This document shows, one piece after another, positions 1 through 9,346 of a stretch of 64,000 bases of DNA (the stretch's first letter is position 1; the number at the start of each line of letters is the position of its first letter). The notes below the pieces were generated by a model. The model searched no databases, was not told the origin of the DNA, and worked only from the letters and a program-made list of their open reading frames with translations. The DNA is from Schistocephalus solidus. Lineage: Eukaryota > Platyhelminthes > Cestoda > Diphyllobothriidea > Diphyllobothriidae. The position numbers and the translations under genes were made by a program. The stretch spans positions 62,001 to 126,000 of the forward strand of contig WEDG01007440.1 of assembly GCA_017591395.1 (NCBI GenBank). Direction: 5' to 3'.

Positions 1-1860
1 CTCCTAGTCCATAAGGTATTTCTACATCTCCTGGCACATTTCGTGTAGCTGGCGGGCGGCAAATATCATATCTGTTGTTCCTCAGTGTCGGCGGAAGCCA
101 TATTGGCTTTCCGGGGACAGGCCCTGCTCTAGGTGACCGTTTAAAAGATAAGGAAGGATACGGGCGAAGATCTTCCCGGCGATGTTAAGCAATGAGATGC
201 CTCTGTGATTATCACAGAATTGCCGGTTCCCCTTTCGTTTGTACAGATGAACGATGGTCGCTTCTTTGAAATCCTGAAAAACTTGTCCTTGGCGCTGCAT
301 CTCCTGGAAGAGTGTTGTCAGTTCTACCATCAGCCGGGGCCCACCGTGCTTGTAGATTTCCGGTGGGATTGCGTTGGATCCCGGTGCCTTACCACTGGAA
401 ATCTGCTGCACAGCCCAGATGGTTTCTGGTAGGGAAGGCGCCAGATCCAGGTCATGGTTCCTGTCTACTTGAGGGAGCCGGTCAATGGTAGCATCGTAGA
501 TGGCTAATGTTCAATAAAGAACACTTCTAAAGTGCTCGTCCTAGCGATTCAGAATTTGCGATTTCTCTGTCAGCAGTGTTGTGCCGTCAGAGCTGAGCAG
601 CGGGCCGTAGATGGCCTTGATAGTTTTGAAAAAGTTTGTCATTTCATTGCGGTCCGCTTACCCCTGGATTTCTTCAGCCTTTTGGATCATCCAGGCATCC
701 TGCATCTCCCGCAGTCGTTACTGTACAAGCAACCGGCATCTAAAGAAGGCTGTTTTGGTGGCGTTAGTCCGAAGGTCCATGTAGGCTTTGTGTAGTCCAT
801 TCTTCTCCGCGAGTAAGTTGCTGATGTCGGCGTCATTGTCGTAAAACCAGTCCTGGTGTTGACGGCGTGTGCATCCGAGAACTTCGAGGGCGGTGGACTG
901 GATGACATTTCGCAGTTGACACCATCGTGACTCCACGGTGGCGTTATCATCTGGAGCATGCAGGTCCTTCAGTTTCTCGGTTTTTTGGTTGCTGAAATCA
1001 AAAGAGTGAGCAGGCAAATTTAATAAAAGGGTGTTTTACTTACATAGCAGCCTCTTACATTGGGGCTTTCGTCGGGGGTTGCAGTCGGAGCCTCATCTGA
1101 GAGAGGACGAGGTGGTGATCTGTCCAATCGTCGGCATCGCGGATTGCCATGTCGATTTCGCCTCCGGACGAGAACATAGTCCAGCAGCTGTCAGCGCAGC
1201 GACCGAGGGTGCATCCGCATGGCCTTCTCCCGCGTTGGAAGGCGGAAGAATGTGTTGGGTAGCAGGAGACGGTGTTCCGCACACGTTCGCAGAATAAGGA
1301 GGTCATTATCGTTACAGCTACCGAGACCGTGGGGACCCAGCACTCCCTTCCAGGCAGCGTGGTCCATCCCGACGCGGGCGTTGAAGTCACCAAGGACAAT
1401 TAACTTGTCCACCTTCGGCACAGTCACCAGCAGGGCGTGCAGGTCCTCGTAGAATTTGTCCTTCGCCGCATCAGAGCTCGTCATTGAGGGAGCGCAGGGA
1501 TTGATGATGGTGGCGAACTTGTCTCCCTAAAGAGGCAGGCGGATGCTCATCAGGCGATCATTGATACCCTGTGACAGACAGGGCAGGCGTTCCACGAAGT
1601 CATTTCGGATGGCACAGGCAACACCAGCGTCGCGTAACTCTGCCTTTGGCCGGCTGCTCCAGAAGAAGGTGTGGGCCGGCACCCACCTCCTCAAGCTGAT
1701 TTTGCTCAGAGAATCGGGTCTCGCTGAGAGCAGTAATGTCCACCTTGTAGCGCGCCAGTTCCCGAGCGACTAACACAGTCCTCCGTTCCGGCTGGTTGCT
1801 CCTCCGATTGTCTAAAAGGGAACGAACATTTCAGACTGCTAGTGTGAGTGGACACCCTAG
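1..1860 (-). pseudogene. RTE-like non-LTR retrotransposon, endonuclease and start of reverse transcriptase, decayed copy (RTE-A)
   Basis: Read right to left on the minus strand, this is the first half of an endonuclease/reverse-transcriptase polyprotein. About 1860-1030 is an APE-type endonuclease: an early ALSETRFSEQNQLEEVGAG block (about 1775-1690), LGDFNARVG near 1400, and WTDHHLVLSQMRLRL near 1100. A linker covers about 1020-500, and the RT begins with KAPGSNAIPPEIYKHGG and the LCDNHRGISLLN-type block near 190-380. The same blocks occur in the 12.8-15.8 kb copy. The endonuclease is broken: the frame is lost between about 1480 and 1690 and again near 1200-1260, and stops interrupt the linker. 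The RT continues, degraded, beyond the left edge. In life such a protein nicks target DNA and copies its own RNA into it. This copy cannot encode a full protein. The clade name comes from memory of tapeworm elements. Confidence 0.85.
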
Positions 1861-2340
1861 CAGCCTGGAGGGTATGGCGAGAGGGATTGGGACGGGGGTT
1901 TTGTTGTTTGTTTGAGTTTTACGAACGTGTATTTTGCGATCTGCGAACCGCGGCCGGCTGAAGAAGACGTGATAACCAGCAGTTGTTTAGGGCACCTTTT
2001 TTAGCTCCTTCCTCCGCGAGGAGGCAAGCACTGCTGTCCCTAAATAAGGCTGCTCGGACATCCCAAACGGCTGTCAAATTCAAATATGGGTCAGGATATT
2101 TGTTTTAGTGGGAGAACGACCCGAATTAGCCTGGGCCGTCTACGGGGTTGCTGTCGCCCCCACTGTAGGACTTTTTGAGAGGGGGGAACTGGGAAGTTCG
2201 GGAGTCAGACATACCAAGTGTGGAGGCACACACAACACCGGAGACCCTCACCTGGTTTACCCCGCCAGTCGTGATGGTTGCCAGGGATGTGGCCACTGGG
2301 AAGAACCCAATTTCGAGGAGCCACAGGTGAGATTTGGGTA
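1861..2340 (-). mobile_element. Probable 5' untranslated region of RTE-A
   Basis: This lies directly upstream of the endonuclease start on the minus strand and has no coherent reading frame of its own. It is richer in G+C than the later part of the window. A 106-codon open frame on the opposite strand (2108-2428) has no recognisable motif and looks like a chance antisense frame. The outer boundary is uncertain; 2340 is an estimate from where plus-strand zinc-finger sequence starts soon after. Confidence 0.45.
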
Positions 2341-2439
2341 CCAGTTAGAGGCGGCCACAGGAGCATTCACCACCTGTACTAGACAAATCGAGCGACCAAA
2401 TGCTATATGTGTTGATACCCCTAACTAGTACCCCTACAC

Positions 2440-2616
2440 CCCGCCCTCCTTGTAACCGCACATGTAAATCATGCATAGTCCTGGTTGGTCACTTGCGAAT
2501 CAATCGCAGAGAGACCGGCGAACCAGGGCCGGAAGTACAAGAATACACCCGTATGCACATTCACACACCGCATGGGCCAATTAGGCCCCCTGCTTCTCCA
2601 CGAAAACCTGCGTTAG
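2440..2616 (+). pseudogene. 3' coding end of another RTE element: zinc-finger tail (RTE-D)
   Basis: The plus strand encodes a decayed C-terminal zinc-finger tail. VLVGHLRINRRETGEPGPE (about 2480-2535) matches the linker GLVGHLRIH-RTETGEPVPG of the family. After a frameshift, HRMGQLGPLLLHENLR is followed by TAG at 2614-2616, which corresponds to the polyprotein C-terminus seen at 12,756-12,800. The CxxC pairs are mostly lost, so the fingers could not bind zinc. It lies tail to tail against RTE-A in opposite orientation, so it is a separate insertion truncated at its 5' side. Confidence 0.7.
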
Positions 2617-2830
2617 AACACAGCCGGCTATACCACATTACCACTTCTCTCCTCATTAACTTTTGCGTCACGCAAAACCACAGAAAACATGTTAGCAACC
2701 AGCACCTCTCATTGAGAGGGAAGGATGATCCTCGGCTTCTTCTCCATGTGGTTCCTCTGTGGCATATGAAATCCGAGCTTTAGACTATCACGGCTTACTA
2801 AAAGCCGTGTCTTGGAAGGCTTCCATTAAT
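2617..2830 (+). repeat. RTE-D 3' tail ending in the R345 hairpin motif
   Basis: Downstream of the zinc-finger stop, the sequence runs to TATCACGGCTTACTAAAAGC and CCGTGTCTTGGAAG (2780-2818). This is the reverse complement of the hairpin motif that closes each R345 monomer at 11.6-12.7 kb. It can fold as CACGGCTT / AAGCCGTG. The same motif in the same sense follows the RTE-B coding end at 12,669-12,640 on the minus strand. It therefore seems to be part of the RTE 3' tail or a tail captured with it. Confidence 0.55.
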
Positions 2831-2979
2831 GACCTCAGGTTTCAAAAGTTCGCTAAAAAGAGACCCAGTTGAAAACACACGTATAATGAACTTTGTAAGG
2901 TCTCAATAGACCCCAGAAGTCAAAACAAATGGATTCGATGGATCTTAATTTTTTTCTGGTCAAAACATTATCGTTATCG

Positions 2980-3120
2980 TGAATGGAGGCGAAAGTCAGC
3001 ATTCCCGATATGTGTATAAGTGAAGATGAAGAAGGCTTTTCGTTCACTAGAATCATGGTTTTATTCATCTGAGCTTTTGAGCACTTACTGGAGTCCATCG
3101 TCAGAGATAAAATAGCAACA
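2980..3120 (-). repeat. PLE terminal module M1 (3' UTR of PLE copy 1)
   Basis: About 140 bp, shared with module M2 (5462-5620, same orientation) and, inverted, with M3 (6358-6456). All three carry the block written on the minus strand as CTGACGATGGACT (box CTGACGA at 3098-3104), then a small hairpin, then a GAATAAA-like string and a GAA-rich run. Modules flanking a PLE in direct and inverted copies fit the pseudo-LTRs known for Penelope elements. Confidence 0.7.
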
Positions 3121-3129
3121 TGAACGAGT

Positions 3130-3854
3130 AATATTTTAAGGGTGGCCAGGGCCCAATAGATCCCAGTGGCGCCAGTCCGGAGGTGACTATGCAGGGCCCT
3201 GTATGCCGGCGCCAGATCGATCAATCGATTGACCGAGTTCTCATCGGAGGCCCAGGCTTCAATCAATATTCGGCTTGTCTTGCATCTGGCGTGGGCGATG
3301 ATCTTCGTGGCTGCGAAGTTAAACTCGTGACCCATTTCGTAGGTGTGGGCAGCCACTTGCGATAAACCTTCACCCCGTCTCACAGCAAGCTTATGCTCGT
3401 GTATGCACGATCCAAGCATACGTCCAGTCTGTCCTGTGTAGTTAGAGGAACAGTTTTGGCACGGAATGCGATTCACTACTCCCGACTGCTCATTCGGATT
3501 TAATCTATCCTTGATTCTCATGACCTTACTGCGCATGGTTGGCTTGGATTGGTGTGCGATTCCGACACAAAGTCCAGCAACAATGCGCTCGGTCGCTTCT
3601 GACACGTTCTCGATATATGGCATCACATGCCATATCGTAGGGGTTTGTTCTGGTTGGGTCCTGCGGGGGCAAACACGTAGGCATCGGCTTATGAACGCCT
3701 TCGGATAGCCGTTCCACATGAACTGGTCGCGGAGGTAACGGGACTCACGTGCTTTTTCCACCGGTTTGCTGCATTGAGTGTGGATGCTTTCGAACAGTGT
3801 TCTCACACAGCTTCGTTTGTGAGCCACCGGATGGTTGCTGTGAAAATTGAGAAG
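3130..3854 (-). pseudogene. PLE copy 1, GIY-YIG endonuclease domain
   Basis: This is the C-terminal part of the Penelope-type protein. It shows the run VVNRIPCQNCSSNYTGQTGR (about 3480-3420), equivalent to the GIY-YIG core, then SCIHEHKLAVRRGE and a tail IIAHARCKTSRILIEAWASD. In active enzymes the core Tyr residues and a following Arg and Glu make the nuclease site. Here the first Tyr is Asn, the YIG position reads YTG, and the usual Arg after the second motif is Cys, so nuclease activity is doubtful. It lies in the same frame as the RT but is cut off by TAG at 3855-3857 and TAA at 3957-3959. The frame runs on into the 3' UTR to about 2853. From 3197 to 3713 it is almost identical to copy 2. 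Confidence 0.85.
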
Positions 3855-3857
3855 CTA

Positions 3858-4825
3858 CGTGGTGTTCGTCACTTTCATGTAGACGGCCGTTTCTATTTCG
3901 CCGTTCGGACGTCGTTTGACGAGTACATCAAGGAAGGGAAACAGCTGCTCTTTTTCTTATTTCCTCGTGATTTGTATATCTGGGAATATCGAGTTAAGGT
4001 AATCATGGAAATGCTGCAGCATGTTCCTCTTTAGGATAACAAATGTGTCGTTTACGTAGAGGCGCCAAAAGATAGGATGCCGTCGGGTGAAAGCAATCTT
4101 TTCCAGCTCTTTTAGGACCAATTCTGCCACTAAACCGGAGATTGGGGAGCCCATTGGAGTTCCCTTGATCTGCTCATAGGTTTCTCTGGCAAAGGTGAAG
4201 TAGGTCTTTTGGCACAATTCGAATAGCTTCATAAGGTGTTCAATTTTGAGAGAACTCTGGGTTTCGTCGTATGACTCCTCAAGTTTCCTGAACAGGACTT
4301 CTTGTGCTAAGCTCGGCGGCATGGATGTGAATAAGGACGTCACGTAAAAAGAGACCATCACTTCGTCCGATTGAATCCTCAAACCTTGGAGGTCTGCCAG
4401 GAATTGGGAGGCTGAACGGTCTGAGGCAGGCGAATTGTTTTGGAGGAATGTCAATTTCGAGTACATCCATTTTGCTAGATTAGAGGTGGGGCTGCCTTTC
4501 AGGGCGAGTATTGGCCGCAGTAGAACATTTGGTTTATGGACCTTTGGCAGACCATAGAAGCGAGCCAGAGCCGTGTCCGTTGATTTCATTTGGCGCCGTT
4601 CGTTCTCCGTAATCACATTTTGGCGTTTGAATTCTCCGAGTAATTTATGTAACTGATTCGCTACCGCTTTGGCTTTGGCGTCCTGTGCTGGTCTGTAAAA
4701 TTCTCTATCATCAAGTAGAGCCTTAGTTTTATCATTGTAGTCTTCTCGATTCATTACGACAGTTGATCACTCCTTATTAGCGGGTAGAATGATACTTTGT
4801 TCGTCTGTACTTTGTTCCTTCAAAG
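3858..4825 (-). pseudogene. PLE copy 1, reverse transcriptase domain with mutated active site
   Basis: A Penelope-type RT with RFYGLPKVHKP (about 4565-4530), LRPILALKGSP, a motif A region FYVTSLFTS, a motif B region IKGTPMGSPISGLVAEL and a motif C region LYVNDTFVI. Two of the catalytic aspartates are gone: motif A FDVTSLFT reads FYV (codon TAC at 4344-4346) and motif C YVDD reads YVND (codon AAC at 4050-4052). The upstream stretch ILPANKE is followed by TGA at 4767-4769 where the family has an Arg codon, then STVVMNREDY continues in frame. TAA at 3957-3959 and TAG at 3855-3857 separate it from the endonuclease. The copy is dead by several independent lesions. Confidence 0.88.
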
Positions 4826-5462
4826 CTTTGACTCACTCTTCGAAACACATTGGGTTGGTCTGTGTGCCATCAGCAAATATGTAAGACGTTGTCGGATGGA
4901 GTGTTTCTCGTCCTTGGTTGTTTCGGTTCTCACAAGCATGGACTCCAGGGCTGCAATAAATTCGACAGCGTTGGCATCGGCGGTGTTAAAACAAGCTCCA
5001 TGCCGCAGCACCCGTAGTTTTTGCTCAGTTAGTTGCTTGGATGAGAGGTTGTGGAACAGGTTCGAGCTTCTTGTGTCGGATTCTTGTAACTTATTCCGTT
5101 TTTGTTCGAAAATTACTCGCTTCTTGGCTTGTCTGTGCTGCGCTAGAGCCGAGATTGTCTTACCAAGGTCCTCAGTTATGGCCTCACCGAGAACGCGGGC
5201 ACACTCTCTCTTATTCTGCTCGATCATAGCCTTGTATTTTTGAAGACGCCAGTTGCAGTCATCGATCAGAATTCTCGTCATCTGCTTGATAAATCGCCAT
5301 GGCCGTGTTAATGAGTGCCGTATATCTCAGGCATCGTGGCGCTAGTCCCTCTTGCACGCATTGGTGCAAAAAGGCGTAGTTGCTCGTACGTTGCGGCCTC
5401 TCATGTAGCGAATATTTTCCAGCTCCGAGCTGTCCGAAGCGCATCGCGCCCGAAGTTTTCAC
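4820..5462 (-). pseudogene. PLE copy 1, N-terminal region
   Basis: Two overlapping open frames form the region upstream of the RT: 5462-5259, starting MKTSGAMRFGQLGAGKYSLH, and 5281-4820, a charged, probably helical stretch rich in Lys, Arg, Glu and Gln. They are in different frames, so a frameshift lies near 5270, and another near 4825 separates this part from the RT. Penelope proteins usually carry a poorly conserved N-terminus of this kind; its role is not clear. The first frame starts exactly at the junction with module M2, so copy 1 directly abuts the 3' end of copy 2. Confidence 0.7.
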
Positions 5463-5620
5463 GAATGGAGGCGAAAGTCAGCATTCCAGGTGTGTGTATA
5501 AGTTAAGAAAAAGAAGAAGAAGGCTGTTTGTTCACCGGAATCATCGCTTTATTCGTCTGAGATTTGGAAATCTTACTGGAGTCCATCGTCAGAGATAAAA
5601 CAGAAACATAAACGAGTAAC
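5462..5620 (-). repeat. PLE terminal module M2
   Basis: This is the 3' UTR module of PLE copy 2 and at the same time the sequence directly upstream of PLE copy 1. The minus strand has CTGACGA at 5592-5586, a perfect 6-bp hairpin AGATTT / AAATCT (5573-5560) and GACGAATAAAG next to it. A GAA-rich run lies at 5505-5522. A short G-run (ggggggg, 5627-5633) follows on the copy 2 side. Confidence 0.7.
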
Positions 5621-5656
5621 ATTTATAGGGGGGGGAGGGGGGAGGGGCGCGGCCAA

Positions 5657-6357
5657 TCAGACAGCAGTGGCGCCAGTCCGGAGGAGACCACGCAGGTCCC
5701 TGTATGCCGGCGCCAGATCGATCAATCGATTGACCGAGTTCTCATCGGAGGCCCAGGCTTCAATCAATATTCGGCTTGTCTTGCATCTGGCGTGGGCGAT
5801 GATCTTCGTGGCTGCGAAGTTAAACTCGTGACCCATTTCGTAGGTGTGGGCAGCCACTTGCGATAAACCTTCACCCCGTCTCACAGCAAGCTTATGCTCG
5901 TGTATGCACGATCCAAGCATACGTCCAGTCTGTCCTGTGTAGTTAGAGGAACAGTTTTGGCACGGAATGCGATGCACTACTCCCGACTGCTCATTCGGAT
6001 TTAATCTATCCTTGATTCTCATGACCTTACTGCGCATGGTTGGCTTGGATTGGTGTGCGATTCCGACACAAAGTCCAGCAACAATGCGCTCGGTCGCTTC
6101 TGACACGTTCTCGATATATGGCATCACATGCCATATCGTAGGGGTTTGTTCTGGTTGGGTCCTGCGGGGGCAAACACGTAGGCATCGGCTTATGAACGCC
6201 TTCGGATAGCCGTTCCGCATAAACTGGTCGCGGAGGTAACGGGCCTCACGTGCTTTTTCCGCCGGGTTGCTGCAATGAGTCTGGATGCGTTTGAATAGTG
6301 TTCTCACACAGCTTCGTTCGTGAGCCACCGGATGGTTGCTGTGAAAATTGAGAAGCT
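5657..6357 (-). pseudogene. PLE copy 2, 5'-truncated: GIY-YIG endonuclease domain
   Basis: One open frame (5657-6403) encodes the Penelope C-terminal part: LLNFHSNHPVAHERSCVRTL, then VVHRIPCQNCSSNYTGQTGR, SCIHEHKLAVRRGE and IIAHARCKTSRILIEAWASD. It has no internal stop, unlike copy 1, but the RT is absent. Homology to copy 1 stops at about 6357 (GAGAAGCT on the plus strand), where an inverted terminal module begins, so the first roughly 16 codons of the open frame come from that module. The GIY-YIG core has His for the first Tyr, YTG for YIG and Cys for Arg. Copy 2 lies head to tail with copy 1, with about 2.5 kb between equivalent points. Confidence 0.85.
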
Positions 6358-6456
6358 GTTTTATCTCTGACGATGGACTGCAGTAAGTGTTCGAAAAGCT
6401 CAAACGAATAAAACCATGATTCCGGGAATGAACAGCTTTTCTTCTTCTTCTTCTTC
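6358..6456 (+). repeat. PLE terminal module M3, inverted copy
   Basis: The plus strand reads TTTTATCTCTGACGATGGAC, which is the reverse complement of the modules at 3090-3110 and 5580-5600, and continues to an AATAAAACCATGATTC block and a (TTC)n run at 6437-6454. It joins the truncated 5' end of copy 2 to the 3' end of copy 3. The inverted orientation with respect to M1 and M2 would let transcripts of copy 2 fold back on themselves. Confidence 0.7.
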
Positions 6457-7098
6457 CCTTAGGGCCCTGTATGCCGGCACCAGATCGATAAATTGATTGA
6501 CCGAGTTCTCATCGGAGGCCCAGGCTTCAATCAATTCTCGGTTTGTCTTGAATCTGGCGTGGGCGATTATCTTCGTGACTGCGAAGTTGAACTGACGACC
6601 CGTTTTGTAGGTGTGGGCAGCCACTTGTGATAAACCGTCACCCGTTTCACAGCAAGCTGATGATCGTGTATGCGTGATCCATGCATACGTCGAGTCTGTC
6701 CTGTGTAGTTACAGGAACAGTTTTGACACGGGATGCGATAAACTACACCCGACTGCTCATTACGATTAAATATGTCGTTGATTTCCATGACCCTGCTGCG
6801 CATGGTAGCTTTGGGTCGGTGTGCAATTCCGACACCAATTCCCGCAACAATACGCTCGGTCACTTATGACACGTCCTCTATGTATGGTATCATAGGGGTT
6901 GGTTCTGGTTGGGTCCCTCGCGGTTGAAAACGTAGGCACCGGCTTATGAATGCCTTCGGATTGCTTTTCCGCATAAACTGGTCTCAGAGCTAACGGGCCT
7001 CACGTGGTTTTTCTGCCAGGATGCTGCCATGAGTCTGCATGCGTTTGAACCGTGTTCTCACACGGCTTCGTTTGTGAGCCACCGGATGGTTGCTGTGA
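6457..7098 (-). pseudogene. PLE copy 3, decayed GIY-YIG endonuclease fragment
   Basis: A third copy of the same C-terminal region, clearly older than copies 1 and 2. The frame at 6863-6567 gives TERIVAGIGVGIAHRPKATM and VVYRIPCQNCSCNYTGQTRR, so the first core Tyr is kept here. A frameshift near 6645 moves the rest (LIEAWASDENSVNQFIDL, about 6545-6490) into another frame. Upstream, the RNGYPKAFISR-like stretch near 6930-6990 is degraded. It lacks a 3' UTR module and stops at 7098, close to the truncation point of copy 2. Confidence 0.8.
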
Positions 7099-9250
7099 TT
7101 GCTTTACTTATAATCTCTCATTTCCACTTATCCAGGTGGCACTTTTAGTCATCAGTTGGCTAGCTGATAGTGAACATGTTATTTAGACCAGCCAGTCTTA
7201 ACCCGATGAATGAAGGTTAAAATTTCAGAGCCTTCAATTCGAAAGCCGTAAATCGATAGGCTGAGCTGGCTGATGCTCAATGTCCTCTGCAAACAACCGT
7301 GTCACGCAGAGATCGAACCATATCACACGCGACTTTCCGCATCGACGCACCCTAAGGTTATCGATTTTGACGTCAGTGCTACATCGCTAGATTTTCATCT
7401 GGTAGACGTGCTACCGATGACGGTAAATTGCCCGCGGGGTGATTCAAGGCAAAGAACATAACCTGTAGAAAATGGCTACTTGCGTAGTATGCATTTTTCT
7501 CCTTGATTTTTGATGCCCTTAGAACGTGAAATATATTTTATAGAAAATGTGCACAAAAATACTCTTTCCTGTGCTCATTTGGTAGCAAATTACATCTTCA
7601 AATTTTGGTTATTTGGAAAAGGGTATTCCTCGATTTTAAAAGACTTCGGATTATAATATTTTTGAAGACCATGAAATGTCCGTGCAGAATAAACCATATC
7701 TGTGAATTTGTTTATTTTGCCAAGTAAGAGTAGTTTTGAACACGTTTTCTATAAAGTACATTTGAATGTATAAGGACATCAAAAATCCAAGACGAGAATG
7801 CATGCTAGATTATTTGCAATTTTCTGCATGGTCTGCTTTATGCGGGTGGCCAGAAAGAAGCTCGTTCCAAACCCGACATCTTGAAGTGACTGAAATATCT
7901 TTAGATTATGCTGCATGATAATGCATTTTTTCGAACCAAAAAGCATTTCATAATTTTGGTTGACATTTCATGAGATAGGGAGATACTGTACTTCTGTATG
8001 CTGAGTTGCTGAGCGTGTACATTCTCTTCCCTCAGTAAATTTGTCCATCTACCTGTCTTCCCTGCCTTCTAACTGGGGCATATTCGAGTTGTTGACCATC
8101 TTACTTCCACAAACTGTTACCTGAGCGTACTACACCAGCCAGACCATCATGCTGCCCCGGACAATCGATCGATGCATTTAATTTTTTCAATGTGGAAGTG
8201 AAGGAAACTTGTGCATCGATAGCTTGACCCGCACACGAATTGACATCCAGCGTGGCGACAGCTTGAGGCCAATCTGCGCCGCGCCGGCTCGCGCTTCGCG
8301 TCAAAGGCTAAGAACATAAAGGGCTACCAGTCGCCTGACGAGATGGCTTATTGCCTCTGTTTGGTAACTTGCATACACAATCGCCTCAGTAAAACTGTCA
8401 TCCAGTTAACCATCCTATCTGCCTTCTGATTTTGGAACAGCCAAGTTGTCAACCATTGTACGTGGACCTACCTATTTCCGTTTCAAACCCATGCATGATG
8501 GATGGAATGATGAAATGTAAGGCTATAACCCATTTTATTTAACGAGGACAGTGGAAGCAAGCAGACACGACAAGCTGTTTCCAGGTTGTCAGTTCCCTGG
8601 ACGTCTTTCCTCGGCATTGAAGCCAAAAGTGAGGATTGATATGAAGAATGCTGAAATAGCTAAACGTTCGGATAGGTCCCATACGCCATGCTTCTTGTCT
8701 TTTCCACCTCAAAACACTCGCGCGATGTCATCACGGAAGACAGCTAGGTGGATGTACTATGATTAACTCCAGTACATGGTCAGGTTAATGACCTTCGTTT
8801 TATGCATCTTACGGAAAGGTTGTATGTACTTTTAGACTACCTCGAGGACACATTATTTAGTGGCCTTTTGAAATTGAGCCACCATGTTTATCTGCCCTCC
8901 AATCACGTGGGAATCTTCTTATATGCACATCGGATGGCCTACTTCATTCGCCACGAGTTAGCCCTCTGTGTTTATTTGACCTAAAATAATGAAGTCATCC
9001 GCTCACGACGCTAACACCATGTTGAAGGCTGTCAAGTCATGCCTAAATGTGCGACTTATTCACGAACGATTCTTCATGATAAAGACAGTTGAAGTTTCCG
9101 GCCATCATGCATCGTTTGTCATTTTTCGGTATTACGTGCTTTGCGTATGCATTTCTGTCCACGTTGAATAGAGGACATTTTGCTGAAAGTTTTGGAATGC
9201 TACTTTCCAAATAAGGCGTCTCTCTCTCTTCTCTCTCTCTTGTATTGCAG
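7099..9250. other. No gene recognised; one diverged direct-repeat pair
   Basis: Short open frames here have no family motif. Two stretches are related to each other: 8028-8105 and 8380-8465 share CCTCAGTAAA, a TCTGCCTTCT or CTGCCTTCTA block and a following AAGTTGTCAACCAT-like end, about 350 bp apart. A CT-rich run at 9221-9240 is treated as the polypyrimidine tract of the next exon. Confidence 0.4.
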
Positions 9251-9346
9251 TAATGAAGACGTTTTTATTACGCCGTTTCCCTTTCCAGAACCAGCAGACT
9301 ACACAATGAACTTGGACAAAGGGATAAATGATCCACGACTGAACAG
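9251..9346 (+). CDS. Candidate internal exon of an unrecognised host gene
   Basis: A long CT-rich tract ending TTGTATTGCAG precedes 9251, and AACAG|GTAAGAG follows 9346. These are good acceptor and donor sites. The 96 bp between them has only one open frame. It reads NEDVFITPFPFPEPADYTMN and goes on LDKGINDPRLNR, with the same codon phase on both sides, so the exon could be skipped or added without a frameshift. The peptide looks like ordinary protein sequence rather than repeat, but I do not recognise the family. No sister exon was identified with confidence nearby. Confidence 0.5.

Noticed and set aside
2108..2428. 106-codon plus-strand frame opposite the RTE-A 5' region
   Set aside because: It lies antisense to the likely RTE 5' UTR and shows no motif or splice sites.
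3080..3120. Firm annotation of a canonical hammerhead ribozyme in the PLE tail
   Set aside because: The second box and helix spacing do not fit the standard core, so I report it only as a hypothesis.
3183..6209. Plus-strand frames over the PLE copies (for example 3466-3708 and the same at 5967-6209)
   Set aside because: They are antisense by-products. Their conservation between copies only reflects identity of the PLE coding strand.
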